From Cercis canadensis (Eukaryota; Streptophyta; Magnoliopsida; Fabales; Fabaceae), in NCBI GenBank assembly GCA_003255065.1, contig QAOA01001366.1, positions 1,152,986 through 1,216,985 on the forward strand: 64,000 nt of DNA, written 5' to 3'. How positions within the stretch are numbered: the first letter of the stretch is position 1; each line of letters starts with the position of its first letter. A program made the position numbers and the translations under genes. The notes below the pieces were generated by a model. It was not told where the DNA came from, did no database searches, and saw only the letters and a program-made list of their open reading frames with translations. This document shows, piece after piece, positions 1 to 12,100 of the stretch.

Positions 1-237
1 TTTAGATTAAAATTTAGATTGGGGGAATAATTCCTATTGGCACTCTACAATTTGTTGCCGGTTAGAGTATGTGATTTGCCCTTTTGTTTTGAGAAACATA
101 AATTATTTCAAACAAAGCTACCTTCACCAAGGGTTTCCTCACATTTGTCAAGTGAAAGATAATCACAAGAATGCTACCTTGGGGTGCCAAAAAGAACACT
201 TCTCCAGAAGATTATTTAGCTTTTTACGTACTTTCAG
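1..237 (+). other. intron of rhamnogalacturonan lyase copy A (cut by window edge)
   Basis: This stretch ends in a CTTTCAG acceptor at 237, directly before the first recognisable exon of copy A. By comparison with copies B, C and E it is the intron between the 'GSWQREC/SK' exon and the 'YQFWT' exon. The 5' two thirds of copy A lie outside the window. Confidence 0.8.
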
Positions 238-1583
238 GATTATCAATTCTGGACCAGAGCAGATGAGAATGGATTTTTTACCATTAGTAACGTACGTCCA
301 GGTGACTATAACCTGTATGCTTGGGTCCCTGGTTTTGTTGGGGACTATAAATTTGATGATTTTATGAAGATAACCTCAGGTACCACATCTTCAACTTAGT
401 TAAAATTCAAAATCATTTTTCATCTAATGTGTGCTTACAGTAACTGGTAATGCAGGTTCTTACAATGAAGTGGGTGAACTTGTATATGAGCCTCCCAGGG
501 ATGGACCAACGTTGTGGGAAATAGGCATTCCAGATAGATCAGCTGCAGAATTTTACGTTCCTGATCCTGATCCAAAATATGTTAATAAGATTTTCATCAG
601 CCATCCAGACAGGTTCTCTTCATATTTTATTATTGGAGGCATATTTTGGGGATCTCCTTATGTTAGATGATCAACTTTTCTTTCTTGTTTGACCTCGTTG
701 CTAAAGATAATTTTGAATAATTTTAATTTATGCTACTTATTATATCGTGAATGTGCTGAATCCTTCTTTTACAACTTTACATGGGACCTTTTAAAGTCTG
801 ACAAAGATGCTTCCTTGTGATGTCAGTTATTCTACTCTTAGGCCTTGCTCCTCTCTTTTCATTTGTAGGTTCAGGCAGTATGGATTGTGGGACAGGTATA
901 CAGAATTGTACCCTGATGCAGATTTGGTTTTCACAATTGGTGCTAGTAACTATTCTAAGGACTGGTTTTTTGCTCAGGTTCCCAGGTCTGATTCTTCTGA
1001 CATTAGTTTCTGCTTAACATGGTTAAAGATTATTTCCTGCTATCTTCAATCAAGAATTGCATTTGTTTCCAGTTATAAATTACATACTATCTAGTAATTT
1101 TTCAAGCATCTATAACTGCAGAAGAAAAGAGGATAACACTTATCAAGGAACAACTTGGCAAATCAAGTTTGAACTTGATAATGTGATTAGGGACAGCACA
1201 TATAAATTGAGAGTTGCAATTGCATCTGCAACATTAGCTGAAATGCAGGTATACCCCTGTCTGTCTGTCTCTCTTTCTCACCTATACAGAGAGAGAGAAT
1301 TAGGGCACTGACTGTGAATTTTGTGATGAAGGTTCGAGTGAATGACCCAAATTCAAGGCGCCCCGTATTTACCACTGGATTAGTAGGAAGGGACAACTCA
1401 ATTGCAAGACATGGAATTCATGGAATCTACAGGCTTTACCATGTGAATGTACCAGGTGCTTTGCTTGTTCATGGCACAAATACCATATTTTTAACGCAAC
1501 CAAGATGCACCAGCCCTTTCCAGGGGATCATGTATGATTATATTCGTTTGGAAGGCCCTCCTTGTTTTCAAGAAGACATTTAA
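238..1583 (+). CDS. rhamnogalacturonan lyase, copy A, 3' end only (partial)
   Basis: Exons 238-379, 456-612, 869-985, 1122-1248 and 1332-1583 join in frame to give the last 264 residues of a polysaccharide lyase family 4 enzyme. Such enzymes cleave the rhamnogalacturonan I backbone of pectin by beta-elimination, normally in the cell wall. The visible part holds the end of the fibronectin-III-like middle domain (YQFWTRADENGFF, GDYNLYAWVPGF) and the C-terminal CBM-like domain, with the motifs VGELVYEPPRDGPTLWEIG, PDRSAAEFYVPDP and GIMYDYIRLEGPP. Exon lengths and phases match copies B, C and E exactly except for the last exon, which differs in the C-terminal tail. The gene is truncated by the window and is not itself broken. 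A candidate AATAAA poly(A) signal lies at 1764. Confidence 0.93.
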
Positions 1584-2390
1584 GTTCATTTGAAGTTTAA
1601 TGTTAGGAAAGAAACACATCTGGTATTAAATTTTAGTACAACTTTCGTTGTCTTGGAATGTCTGTTAATTCGTAGACCAATGCTATATTGTATATATATT
1701 CTTTTGCTTTACATTTTTAGGATCTAGTTTGATATAAGGAAACGTCTGGAAGATCCCTTACGCAATAAATGATTTTGATGTTTATTATTTACGTCATTAA
1801 ACGGCTGCATCTATTATCATTTGGATCAGGCTGATAATGAGACTTTCATAATAAAAAAATAAAAATAAAAAGCAGCAACTTGGTCGTATATAATGGATAT
1901 TTCTAATTGGCTTGTATAGTTGGATTCGAATAAACCAAGATTTCTCATAATTCTGTGTGACATGTCAAAAAGCGAGGAATCAGAAGACTAAAAACAAGAA
2001 ATCAATAAATTATGGTGTCTCAATCTTTTTATCTTTCTCGAACGTGGTTGGCTACGACTTCACTTGCACGACTTCATCTAATACACCAAACAACTCTGGC
2101 GACTAAGTAAAGGGATTAAAGGAGTGGAATACAGAATGCTTTCTCTGTAGTTTAAGGCAACTAAACTAATCCACTCAAGTCCTCGGATTCCCCAATTTCT
2201 GTTGGCAGATTGCTGAGTGGTAAGACGTAGCACAATTTGCTTTCTTGCAACGCCGTGTTTGAACAAGCTAGTCATTCTTATAAAGACCATTATTTGTTCC
2301 TCCTATTCACAGAAATCTCAGCCCTTTCTGAAACTACTCTAAATCTCTGATACTCATTTGTGCACTTCTCTGGCTCGGGGAGGTACCATC
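1584..2390. other. spacer between lyase copies A and B
   Basis: No coding exon was found. It holds the 3' flank of copy A, with a candidate AATAAA at 1764, and then the presumed promoter and 5' leader of copy B. Bases about 2096-2160 resemble blocks upstream of copies C and E (separate entry). No clear TATA box was seen. Confidence 0.6.
2096..2160 (+). promoter_or_regulatory. conserved block upstream of lyase copy B
   Basis: The order GGCGACTAAGTAAAG, then AATGCTTTCTCTGTAG, then AAGGCAACTA recurs with small changes upstream of copy E (18139-18200: GGCGACTGAGTAAAG, AATGCTTGACCTCTAG) and copy C (8692-8780: AGCGACAAAGAAAAG, AATGCTTTTCTCTAG). It lies 230-300 bp before the start codon in B and 150-200 bp before it in E. 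It is probably the shared promoter or transcription start region. The role is inferred from conservation among the copies only. Confidence 0.4.
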
Positions 2391-5300
2391 ATGTCGCCAT
2401 TAGGGGTGCAACTGCATGCTCAAGATCGTCATGTATCTCTAAAATTTTATTTATATAATTATTTTCTTTTTCATTTGATACTTTTCATGGTATTCCAAAG
2501 CAGAAGTTCTTTAATATATGAAATATTTGTTTGAAGATCATTTTATGTGAGAATCTTTCTGAAACTAAATACCACAAAAAAAAAAAAAAAAGAGATCTAA
2601 GGTCAAGTTTAAAATTAATTTATTCTCCAATTAAAACTTTCATGTGCAGGTGGTGATGGACAATGGCATATTAAAAGTCACGTTATCAAATCCTGAGGGA
2701 ATTGTCACAGGAATAGAATACAATGACATCAACAATTTGCTTGAAGTTTTGAACGATGAGTCTAATCGAGGGTATGCTTTCTAAAATCATATATTAATTG
2801 ATTCAGGTTATTTTAGTGTAGAAACAAGCATTTCAAAACTTCAGTTGAATAGAAGAGAAAATCTGCCTCTGCCTTGATGTAGGTACTGGGACCTTGTTTG
2901 GAGCACTCCAACGAATACCGGAACCACTGGTACATTTGATGTGTATGTGAACCTAGATACTCAATTTCGCAAAGCTTGAGCACTTCTCATTTTATTATAT
3001 CGTACATTAGCTAACTTCTATTACTCTCTTCAAGAATGTGGCATGTAAATATTCATTTTATCTGTAATTTAGAGCTAAACATGTTTCATATATGTATGAA
3101 GCAAATAGTAATTAACAATGTGATATATTTGTGCAGGATAAAGGGAACTAATTTCAGTGTTATAGTGGAAAATGAGGAACAAGTTGAGCTATCCTTCACA
3201 AGAACGTGGGATGCCTCCCTCGAGGGCGAGCAGGTTCCCTTAAATATTGATAAAAGGTCATTAAGATACTAACATTGTCTATTACATTGTAAAGATGGTA
3301 GCACAAGAATCTAGATTATAAACTTGATCAATTTTATTGTAACTCACATTCTAGGTTTATTATGCGTCGTGGTTCATCTGGCTTCTACTCCTATGCTATT
3401 TATGAGCACTTGGAGGAATGGCCTGCTTTCAATCTTGACGAAACCAGAATTGCTTTCAAGCTCAGAAAAGACAAGTAGGCAGATGTTTCACATTTTATTA
3501 GTCTCATTCTATGTGCAAGTTTGCAAAAATAGGTTTCAATATCAATTAACATATGGCTAATTTATATATAATCCAATGGTTTGGTCAGGTTTCATTATAT
3601 GGCAATGGCAGACAATAGACAAAGAAACATGCCTCTCCCAGATGACCGATTACCGCCAAAAGGCCAAGCCCTTGCATATCCAGAAGCAGTTCTACTCGTC
3701 AATCCAATTGAACCAGAATTTAAAGGAGAGGTATAAATAATTTTGAGAAAATTGTTATTTGGTTCTAAAAGTTGAAGAAAAAGACTATGTGATTTTAAAC
3801 ATTTAGGAATTTTAATTTGGTTCTCCTATACTTTATGAAATATCTAAAATACCCATCAGTGTTATGTGATTGTTTCGCTTATATATCCTGTTTATTTTTA
3901 ACATAATAACTACATATATGAACAAAATAACTACATAATACTGAGTGATATTTTAAATATTTTATAAGATATGAAAAGAAACAAATTGAAAGTCCTCCAT
4001 ATTTAAAACTAAATATTCTTTTTTTTTTTTTTTAACTTTTAGAATCAAATAATAATTTTATTGATAATTTTCATTTATAACAATATATAAATTGTAAATG
4101 AACTCATAGAATGGTTATCTTTCTAAGAGAGTTATTGTAAAATTTCTTCAACTAAAATATATCTCTAAAAATGCTTTAAAAAAGATTTACATATAAGAGA
4201 ATCAAAATATGATGATTGATTTTATTATAAATATAATTATATATCTAACTGAATAATCATATAATGATTAGATAACAACCATATTTAATTATGATTATTC
4301 TCACTTCTTATTATGGGATCAAAAGCAAAAAAAAAAATAAACCAAATGACTTGTGAAATCAGTGTTTGAACTTAGAGTTATAAAAAATAAAAAAAACCGA
4401 AAAAAGAAATATTGAATTTTTTAATTGTATTAAAGTGTATATTGACCAATAACCGACTTACGCTTAGGTGGAAGACAAGTACCAATATTCGTGTGACAAC
4501 AAAGATAGTGGGGTCCATGGGTGGATCTGCATGGACCCACCAGGAGTGGGATTCTGGCTCATAACGCCCAGCAATGAATTCCGATCTGGTGGACCCGTCA
4601 AACAGAACTTAACCTCCCATGTGGGGCCCACCACACTTGCGGTAAGTAGTATTTATTTATTTTTATTTTGTTAAAAAAAAAAAAAAAAACACATGAATTT
4701 TGCTTAGCTATTGGATTTATGTCTCTTAAACAACTAGTTTATATGATAGATAACAAAAATTTTATAATGTCGGGGCTTTATCTTTGCACATGACGGTTGT
4801 GTTGCAAATAATTGGGCGTTATTGATATAACCAGGTGTTTCTCAGTGCTCACTACAGTGGAGAGGATTTGGTGCCGAAATTCAAAGCTGGTGAGCCATGG
4901 AAGAAAGTTTTTGGTCCAGTTTTCATCTATCTCAATTCTGCATTTGATGGAGACAACCCACTTACGCTATGGGATGACGCTAAACTTCAGGTTTAAAATT
5001 ATGCTTTACTAATGCATATATACTGTAAATGCTACATTTTCTAACATGACTAGGTAAAAATTAACAAATATATTTACATACCAAACTGGCAGATGCTGAT
5101 AGAAGTTCAGAGCTGGCCATACAGTTTTCCTGCTTCAGAGGATTTCCCTAAGTGGGATGAACGTGGTTATGTTAGTGGTCGCCTACTGGTCCGAGACAGG
5201 TGTGTTCTTATTAGACGTATTTTAATTGGTTCATAGTGAGAATGACCCCAATCTGTTTGTCAAATTGACTGAACTAATTGCTGCATTATAGTGCATCGCG

Positions 5301-7223
5301 ATAAGATATTATTCTTTCTAGCTTTTCGACTCATTGAAAGTAAATATGGTTTATTTATTGAATTCCCTTTTGGAAATTACATTAATGTCTAGGTATATTA
5401 GCGATGACTACATACCAGCAAAAGGTGCTTATATTGGCTTGGCTCCATCAGGAGACGTTGGATCATGGCAAAGAGAATGCAAGGTGACAACAAAATGAGA
5501 ACCAATTATAAACCTTACCCAGTGTACCATTCTACGAATTTATTCACTTCCAAACGCACCATTAGCCAACTTTAATCTTATATTTGCTTCTGAACAGAAT
5601 TATCAATTCTGGAGTAAAGCAGATGATGATGGCTATTTCTCCATCGCCAATGTACATGCCGGTAATTATAATATATATGCATGGGTACCTGGTTTTATAG
5701 GCGATTATCGATATGATGTTGTTATGACCATAACAGAAGGTATCAGTCATCCAATTTTCGTCTATGTATTTTTCATTAATTAGTACACTTAAGGGCATGT
5801 TTGGTAAAGGGTGTAAAAGGAGTAAAATTTACTTTGTTTTAAATATGTTTTGGTTGTAAAAATAAATCAAGGGAAACTATTTAAGGAAGTAATAGAGATA
5901 GAAATATTTTGAAGCTCCTTCACTCATCTTCTATCTCCGCAAATTCTATTCATTTCTTCCTCTCTTTATCTCCTCAAATTACTAAGCATACAAAATATAA
6001 TTAAAGAGTAATATTTACACCCATTATTACTCCTTAAAAAAAGAGTAAATGATACTCCCTTAATATTCCCCCTACTGAACATACCCTGTGTTATTCTTTT
6101 ATATATGGTTGACAATTACATGTAAAAGCAGATTCTTTCATCGACGTGGGTGAGCTTGTATATGAACCTCCAAGAGATGGCCCAACATTGTGGGAAATAG
6201 GCATCCCTGATCGCTCAGCTGCTGAGTTCTATGTTCCTGATCCAAATCCCAGATATATCAACAAACTCTATGTTGATCATCCTGACAAGTCAGTCACCTG
6301 GTTTCCACTTTTATGGATTTCAGTTTTGATATTTACTACTTAAAACTATTTGGATATTCAACAATTTCAATCTTAATTTTCACTTTTCTGAAAATTTCAT
6401 TTCAAAAAGGACAAGGAAAGATTTCTTGTTAATGATATTATAAGAAAATTTTCAAGAATCCTAGCATTGAAGACTCTGTTAACCCAAATTTAATTATTGG
6501 GTAAAATCATGAAAAATTTGCAGATCAACCATATAATATAAACTAATAGTCTATTCTAATTGGCAGGTTTAGGCAGTATGGACTATGGGAAAGATATGCA
6601 GAATTATACCCTGATAAAGACTTAGTTTACACTGTTGGTGCAAGTGACTACACCAAAGATTGGTTCTTTGCTCAAGTTACAAGGTGTAGTTAGTATTTTC
6701 AGAGACTGATCTGCATTGTTATTTTGTCAAATGTAAACATAAGCACAATTATTTTTCATCTCTTCGTAGGAAGAAAGACGATAAAACATATCAAGGAACC
6801 ACATGGCAAATCAAGTTCACGCTTGACAAGGCGGGCAAAAGAGGTACCTGTAAACTACGGGTGGCTTTGGCATCAGCAACAGTTTCAGAACTGCAGGTAA
6901 ATTTTTTTAATTCAAATTAAATTTATGGTAACACTAAGTTCAATTTTAACTTGGCTTTATAACTACATGGTTTATAATTTTAGGTACGAGTCAATAATCC
7001 AAATGCAAATCGTCCTCTATTTTCAAGTGGGTTGATAGGAAAGGATAACTCAATTGCTAGGCATGGGATCCATGGGCTGTATTGGCTTTACAGTGTGAAT
7101 ATACCAAGTACTCTACTTGTTCAAGGAGATAATACCATCTTTCTGACACAGTCAAGAGGCAACAGCCCATTCCAGGGCATTATGTATGATTATATTCGTT
7201 TAGAAGGTCCCCCAAATGTCTAG
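2391..7223 (+). CDS. rhamnogalacturonan lyase, copy B (complete, 15 exons, 638 aa)
   Basis: Family 4 polysaccharide lyase acting on the rhamnogalacturonan I backbone. Exons: 2391-2432, 2650-2771, 2883-2942, 3137-3256, 3355-3474, 3589-3730, 4468-4641, 4835-4990, 5093-5199, 5393-5483, 5598-5739, 6132-6288, 6567-6683, 6770-6896, 6984-7223; 1917 nt, exactly 639 codons. The catalytic domain is about residues 10-345 (VVMDNGILKVTLSNP, GYWDLVW, VENEEQVELSFTRTW, SSGFYSYAIYEHLEEWPAF, RKDKFHYMAMADNRQR, TSHVGPTTL). The fibronectin-like domain is about 348-425 (KGAYIGLAPSGDVGSWQREC) and the CBM-like domain about 426-638. The start MSPLGVQLHAQDRH aligns with E. No signal peptide is visible, unlike copy C, so either an upstream leader exon was missed or the product is not secreted classically. 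Introns 6 and 11 carry MITEs. Confidence 0.93.
3748..4060. mobile_element. MITE in intron 6 of lyase copy B
   Basis: Terminal inverted repeats of about 28 bp are visible. The left end begins AAAATTGTTATTTGGTTC, and the right end (reverse complement of about 4032-4059) reads AAAATTATTATTTGATTC; both continue into CTAAAAGTT. The interior is AT-rich and non-coding. A related copy lies at about 41270-41642; both share a block near AATAACTACATAATAC followed by GATATTTTAAATATTTT. No clean target-site duplication was found. It enlarges this intron to 737 bp. Confidence 0.6.
5793..6086. mobile_element. MITE-like inverted-repeat element in intron 11 of lyase copy B
   Basis: The left end reads GGGCATGTTTGGTAAAGGG and the reverse complement of the right end reads GGGTATGTTCAGTAGGGGG, so the roughly 294-bp segment has imperfect inverted termini. 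The interior is AT-rich, with GGAGTAAA / TTTACTC repeats near each end. The GGG-TGTTTGG style of terminus resembles Tourist/Harbinger or hAT MITEs. No convincing target-site duplication was found, so the superfamily stays open. Confidence 0.5.
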
Positions 7224-9109
7224 TTCCAATAAGAAAATTTTAGATTAGTTGTTTTAGTGAACATTCAATCGGATCTATCGAATAGGTATGCATTAACCAT
7301 TAAATATGGAGCGGTGCTTCTAGATGGGATAAGTTTTCAGTTCCTTTTTATTTATCTTGGTAAATAAAAAGAAATTGCCCATTGTACTTGTTCTGTTTAA
7401 GAATATTTATCAAGTATTACACCACGTGTATCATGTCATTTATCATCTGTACCTATGACGATAAAGTGCTATAAAACACACAGCCTTTTAAGCAATTATT
7501 AATCCATATACATAGCCTTCATAGACAGACTTGTATGATTTGCTTCTAAAGAAATAGATATCAAATCACTAATTGCTTAAAATTCAACTCACTTACGAAT
7601 GAATTCTTTTCATTACAAAGTGGAAATGGAATGGAGTCTTAGAAAGGAAGTTCTAGTTGACTTCTGTTAGTATAATGGTTGACTTCGTATCCTAAACAAG
7701 TCCGTCAAAAAGCTACTGAGATATAATTGCAGCTCCAATTGTCTGCACCTTTCTACCAATAGAAAGTACTATTGATATTTACTTAGGAAGAAATTGCCAC
7801 CAGCCACACAGAAGGGAAATAAAAGTACGCACTAAATTGACAATCATGATTTTAGTTGATAATTCGTGTAATTGTCATCATATTTAACTTAGACTTAATA
7901 ACTATGACCTCCTTTATCAGTACTATAAAATGTGATAAATGTTTGTTGCATACTAATATAACTTATACTAGTTCACACTACTAAATTTAATAAAATCTAG
8001 CCATATAAAAAAAAAAAAGTTTAAATAGGCTCAATTAAATTAAAATTTGTTTCAACTGTGTCATAGTATGAACACACTAATATGTAAATAACATTACTCA
8101 TAATATCCTATCAGACATTGTCAACCATACATGATCTCCATAGGAATATCTCCTCTTTCAGTCATCATTGTATGGCTTGTGTTCAATTTTCAAATAATAA
8201 TTTTCAACAAACAAATACTAAAAGATAAGGAGCACTTTCTTTTTTTCTGAAGAAAAGAGGACCAGCTTTTCATCAGGAATGTGATTGCAATGAAGTGCTA
8301 ACGTGCAACATGAGCAGTATTGAAAATCACTTTGAATTCTCACAGGCAACTTTCAAAATGGAACTAAGTTGCTATTGTCGAGATACTTTCATGCTATCTT
8401 TCGAAAAATAAATTCAAATTGAATAGAGTGATTCACGAGGCCGGTGATCCATCTATCTATTCATAGATCAACCACTTCAATAATTTGTATTCATTCTCCA
8501 CTATTGTCAATTTCTCTTGCATTACGTTTGAGAATGAAAAAAGCTACAAACAGAGGCATGCCTTTACTAAGAAATGTCAAGCCCTAAGTTTTTAACACAG
8601 TTTTGGATATAGCTTCACGGTTCAACACTTCAATCTCATATAGTGACCCGTGAACTACTGTGCGTAGTTGTTACATCAGTAGCGACAAAGAAAAGGCCAA
8701 AAGGGGATTTATGTTGAAAAAAGAAGTGGTATAAAAGAAATGAATGCTTTTCTCTAGTTGAAGGAAACTAGCTCAACAAGATTCTTAGAATAGTCTTTCA
8801 CATGACCACAGAGTATGTCCTGTTACCTAACCTAACTAATTAGCTTAACTGAACCTTTAACTGACTTCCTTCATTACCCAATCAAGTTCTTAATTTTCCT
8901 TATCTCCAACTGCCATATGCTCATATATGACTTTATTCCCATCTAGAAGCCACCCAATCACAAAGTCAAGCTTAGTAAATATTATTTTCTTCATCTTTCA
9001 ACTAAATCAGCTGCTTCTAAGGAGGATTTCGCAATTGTAAAACACTCAGGTCTAGATATGAAGATATAAAGCATTGGCTTTGAGAAATTGGCATAGAGTG
9101 GGAATTTCA
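7224..9109. other. spacer between lyase copies B and C
   Basis: No coding exon was recognised in this 1.9 kb of AT-rich DNA. It holds the 3' flank of B (candidate AATAAA near 7364) and the upstream region of C, including a TATAAAAG box at 8730-8737 and the upstream block shared with B and E. I see no transposon ends here. Confidence 0.6.
8692..8780 (+). promoter_or_regulatory. putative core promoter of lyase copy C
   Basis: A TATAAAAG box at 8730-8737 is followed about 20 bp later by AATGCTTTTCTCTAG, then TTGAAGGAAACTAG. The second block is shared with the upstream regions of B and E and would lie close to the transcription start, giving a leader of about 350 nt before the first ATG at 9110. 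The TATA match is seen in the sequence; the start site is inferred. Confidence 0.45.
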
Positions 9110-12100
9110 ATGATGTTTGTGATGAAGCAAAGTCCACACAAAGTGAGGCCTAAACAGGGGACGATGAACTTCACTAAATACTTCATGTTCTTGATGCTGC
9201 ACCTCATTGTGATTCAGGGTTATGGTCCTTGTCCAGGTTTCTGAAATTCCTCTTACCCTTATTCTCATATTTTTTTCCCCCCCTCTTATTTGGGTATTGG
9301 CCTAATTGTTACTGGTCATCTATTTTGCAAATTTGCACCAAGCGTACTCTGTTCTTAGGTTTTCTCTGTTGTGGGCTGATTGGTACTTATGGACTGCATT
9401 TTTTAAAATTTTCTGTGTTTTTACTCTGTCCAAAATCAATATAGCTGCATTAGAATCCAAATTATGAGAATGTTGTCTGAAGAAAATCTGGGACATTTCA
9501 AGAGACTAATTTATAGCATGTCATCCCCAGGAGTGCGATTGGATATTCAAGAGAAACATGTAAACGGCTTCTGCAGTTGATTCTATTTTAACGAAAGCCA
9601 GTGTACATTGAATTATAATTTAACTAGTTTGGCTTCTGTTAAGTAAGAAAAACCATTGCTTATATCAGCTTCATTTTAATTCATTTACCCAGGTTGTAAT
9701 GGATAATGGCATAGTCCAAATGACTTTATCAAACCCGGAAGGAATTGTGACTGGAATCCAATATAATGGAATTGACAATTTGCTCGAAATCCTTAATCAG
9801 GAATCTGACAGAGGGTACAGATATTTGTGTTATTCAATTCTCGCACCTGAGCAAATTCACAAACCATTGGCATAAAACGGTGCCCTACCATTATAAATAA
9901 CCCAAATATGAAATGTTCCTTTTTATTTTGCCAATAGATACTGGGATCTTGTATGGGACGAAGCTGGGAAAAGCGGAACAAAGGGTAGATTCGATAGGTA
10001 AAAATTCTTGAACCCTATCATACCATTCCAAGTCTATGTTTTAGCCCAATTAATGGCGAATTCTATTCATTACACTTATGCAGGATGGAAGCCACAAACT
10101 TTACAGTAATAGTGGAAAATGACGAACAAGTCGAGCTCTCATTTACCAGAATGTGGGTTCCTTCCCTCGAGGGAGAGCTTGCGCCCCTCAATATAGATAA
10201 AAGGTACTTCACTTTTCACAGATCTTCTATAAGTTGTTATCATTATATATTGTTTTGTAATTTGAGAATGGCATCAATGATAAAAATCACTACGCTGATG
10301 AAAAGGAGGGCGATTTTGTGTAGGTTTGTAATGCTTGGTTGTTCCTCTGGCTTCTACACGTACGCTATCTACGAGCATTTGAAGGAATGGCCTGCCTTCA
10401 ATCTTGACAACACTAGAATCGCTTTCAAGCTTAGGAAAGACAAGTAGGTACCAGTTTTTCTATCTTCAAGCTTGAAAAATTAAATGGAAAAAAAAAAACT
10501 TAATCTTTCTGGTATTTTTTATTCCAAAGGTTCCATTACATGGTGATAGCAGACGACAGACAAAGATTTATGCCTCTGTCTGATGACCGGTCATCAGAAA
10601 GGGGACAAGCACTCGCCTACCCAGAGGCTGTCCTGCTTGTCAATCCTGTGGAACCCGAGTTCAAAGGAGAGGTACATTTTCTTTTTTATTTTCTTGAAAA
10701 AGAACAGGTACATTAACGAATTTCTTTGTTTGTTATTAAAATTTTATTTTAAGTTATGTTATGGGCTTTTCATGAAATGGGCTATTAGCCCAATAAGGTA
10801 CACTTTTTGGGGCCTGATATTGGACTTGCAATATTGCATGAATAGGTAGACGACAAGTATCAGTACTCATCCGAGAGCCGATACAATAGGGTTCATGGCT
10901 GGATATGCATCGACCAATCAGTGGGCTTCTGGCTAATTACACCCAGCTACGAGTTCCGATCCGCCGGACCCCTCAAGCAATACCTTACCTCCCACGTGGG
11001 CCCCACCACCCTCTCTGTAAGTTTTGAATTTGCATTTCTGCAGTAAGTTTATAGTATCTGATCTGATCTTGCATTGAATTTATCTTTTCGTAAACGACAT
11101 GATCAGGTATTTCATAGCACGCATTACTCGGGGGAAGATCTGGTAATGAAATTTGGGACCAATGAGCCATGGAAGAAAGTCTTTGGACCCATATTTATAT
11201 ACCTTAATTCTTTATTAAATGGGGAAAGCCAGCTTAAGCTCTGGGAGGACGCCAAACAACAGGTTTCTATATTATTAATTTTCTTCTCCACAAAGTAGAT
11301 TACACCATCTTTGTCAACTAAGAAATTAAGAATACCATTTTAGCAGATGGTCAGTGAAATTGAAAGCTGGCCATATGCATTTCCAGCTTCGGAAGACTTC
11401 CCCTCATCTGATCAAAGGAGCAAAGTTAAAGGTAGATTACTTGTCCGAGATAGGTAGGTTCTATAGCTTTGCTCACCTTGATCTTTATGTTCTAGTTTTG
11501 CATTTTAGTTAGCCTGCATTAAGCTGAAAAACAAGTAATTGAACACATAACTTGACTTCATGTACCAACAAATATGAAAGGCTCTTTTCCAAAAACAAAT
11601 TTTCCTTTTTATCAAAATCTGAACAAGAAAACAATGAAACTTAATTTTAACTTTTTTTCTCATACGTGATACTTCTCATAAGTGATTTAATTAATGTCTT
11701 TACTTATTTCTTCCTAACAAGTTGAAAAATCTTGATATATGGATATATTTATCTCATTAATTAAACTTCCATAGGTACATCAGTGATGCATGCATCTCAA
11801 TAAGTGGTGCTTATGTGGGATTAGCACCCCCAGGAGATGTTGGATCTTGGCAAAGAGAATCCAAGGTGACCTTTCAGTTACTTCCTTATTCAATTGTTAT
11901 AAAGAGGAACAACCTTGAGCTACACAGAAGGAAATTCATATGTTTTATATATTTCTAAACAGGGTTATCAGTTTTGGACCATTACTGATGAAAAAGGTTA
12001 TTTCTCAATTATTGACATACGTGCTGGGGACTATAATCTGTACTCCTGGGTCACGGGATATATTGGCGATTACCGATATGACAATGTCATTAACATAACA

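Noticed and set aside
71-367. 98-residue open frame at the window start
   Set aside because: It is mostly intron of lyase copy A and is out of frame with the lyase exon it overlaps.
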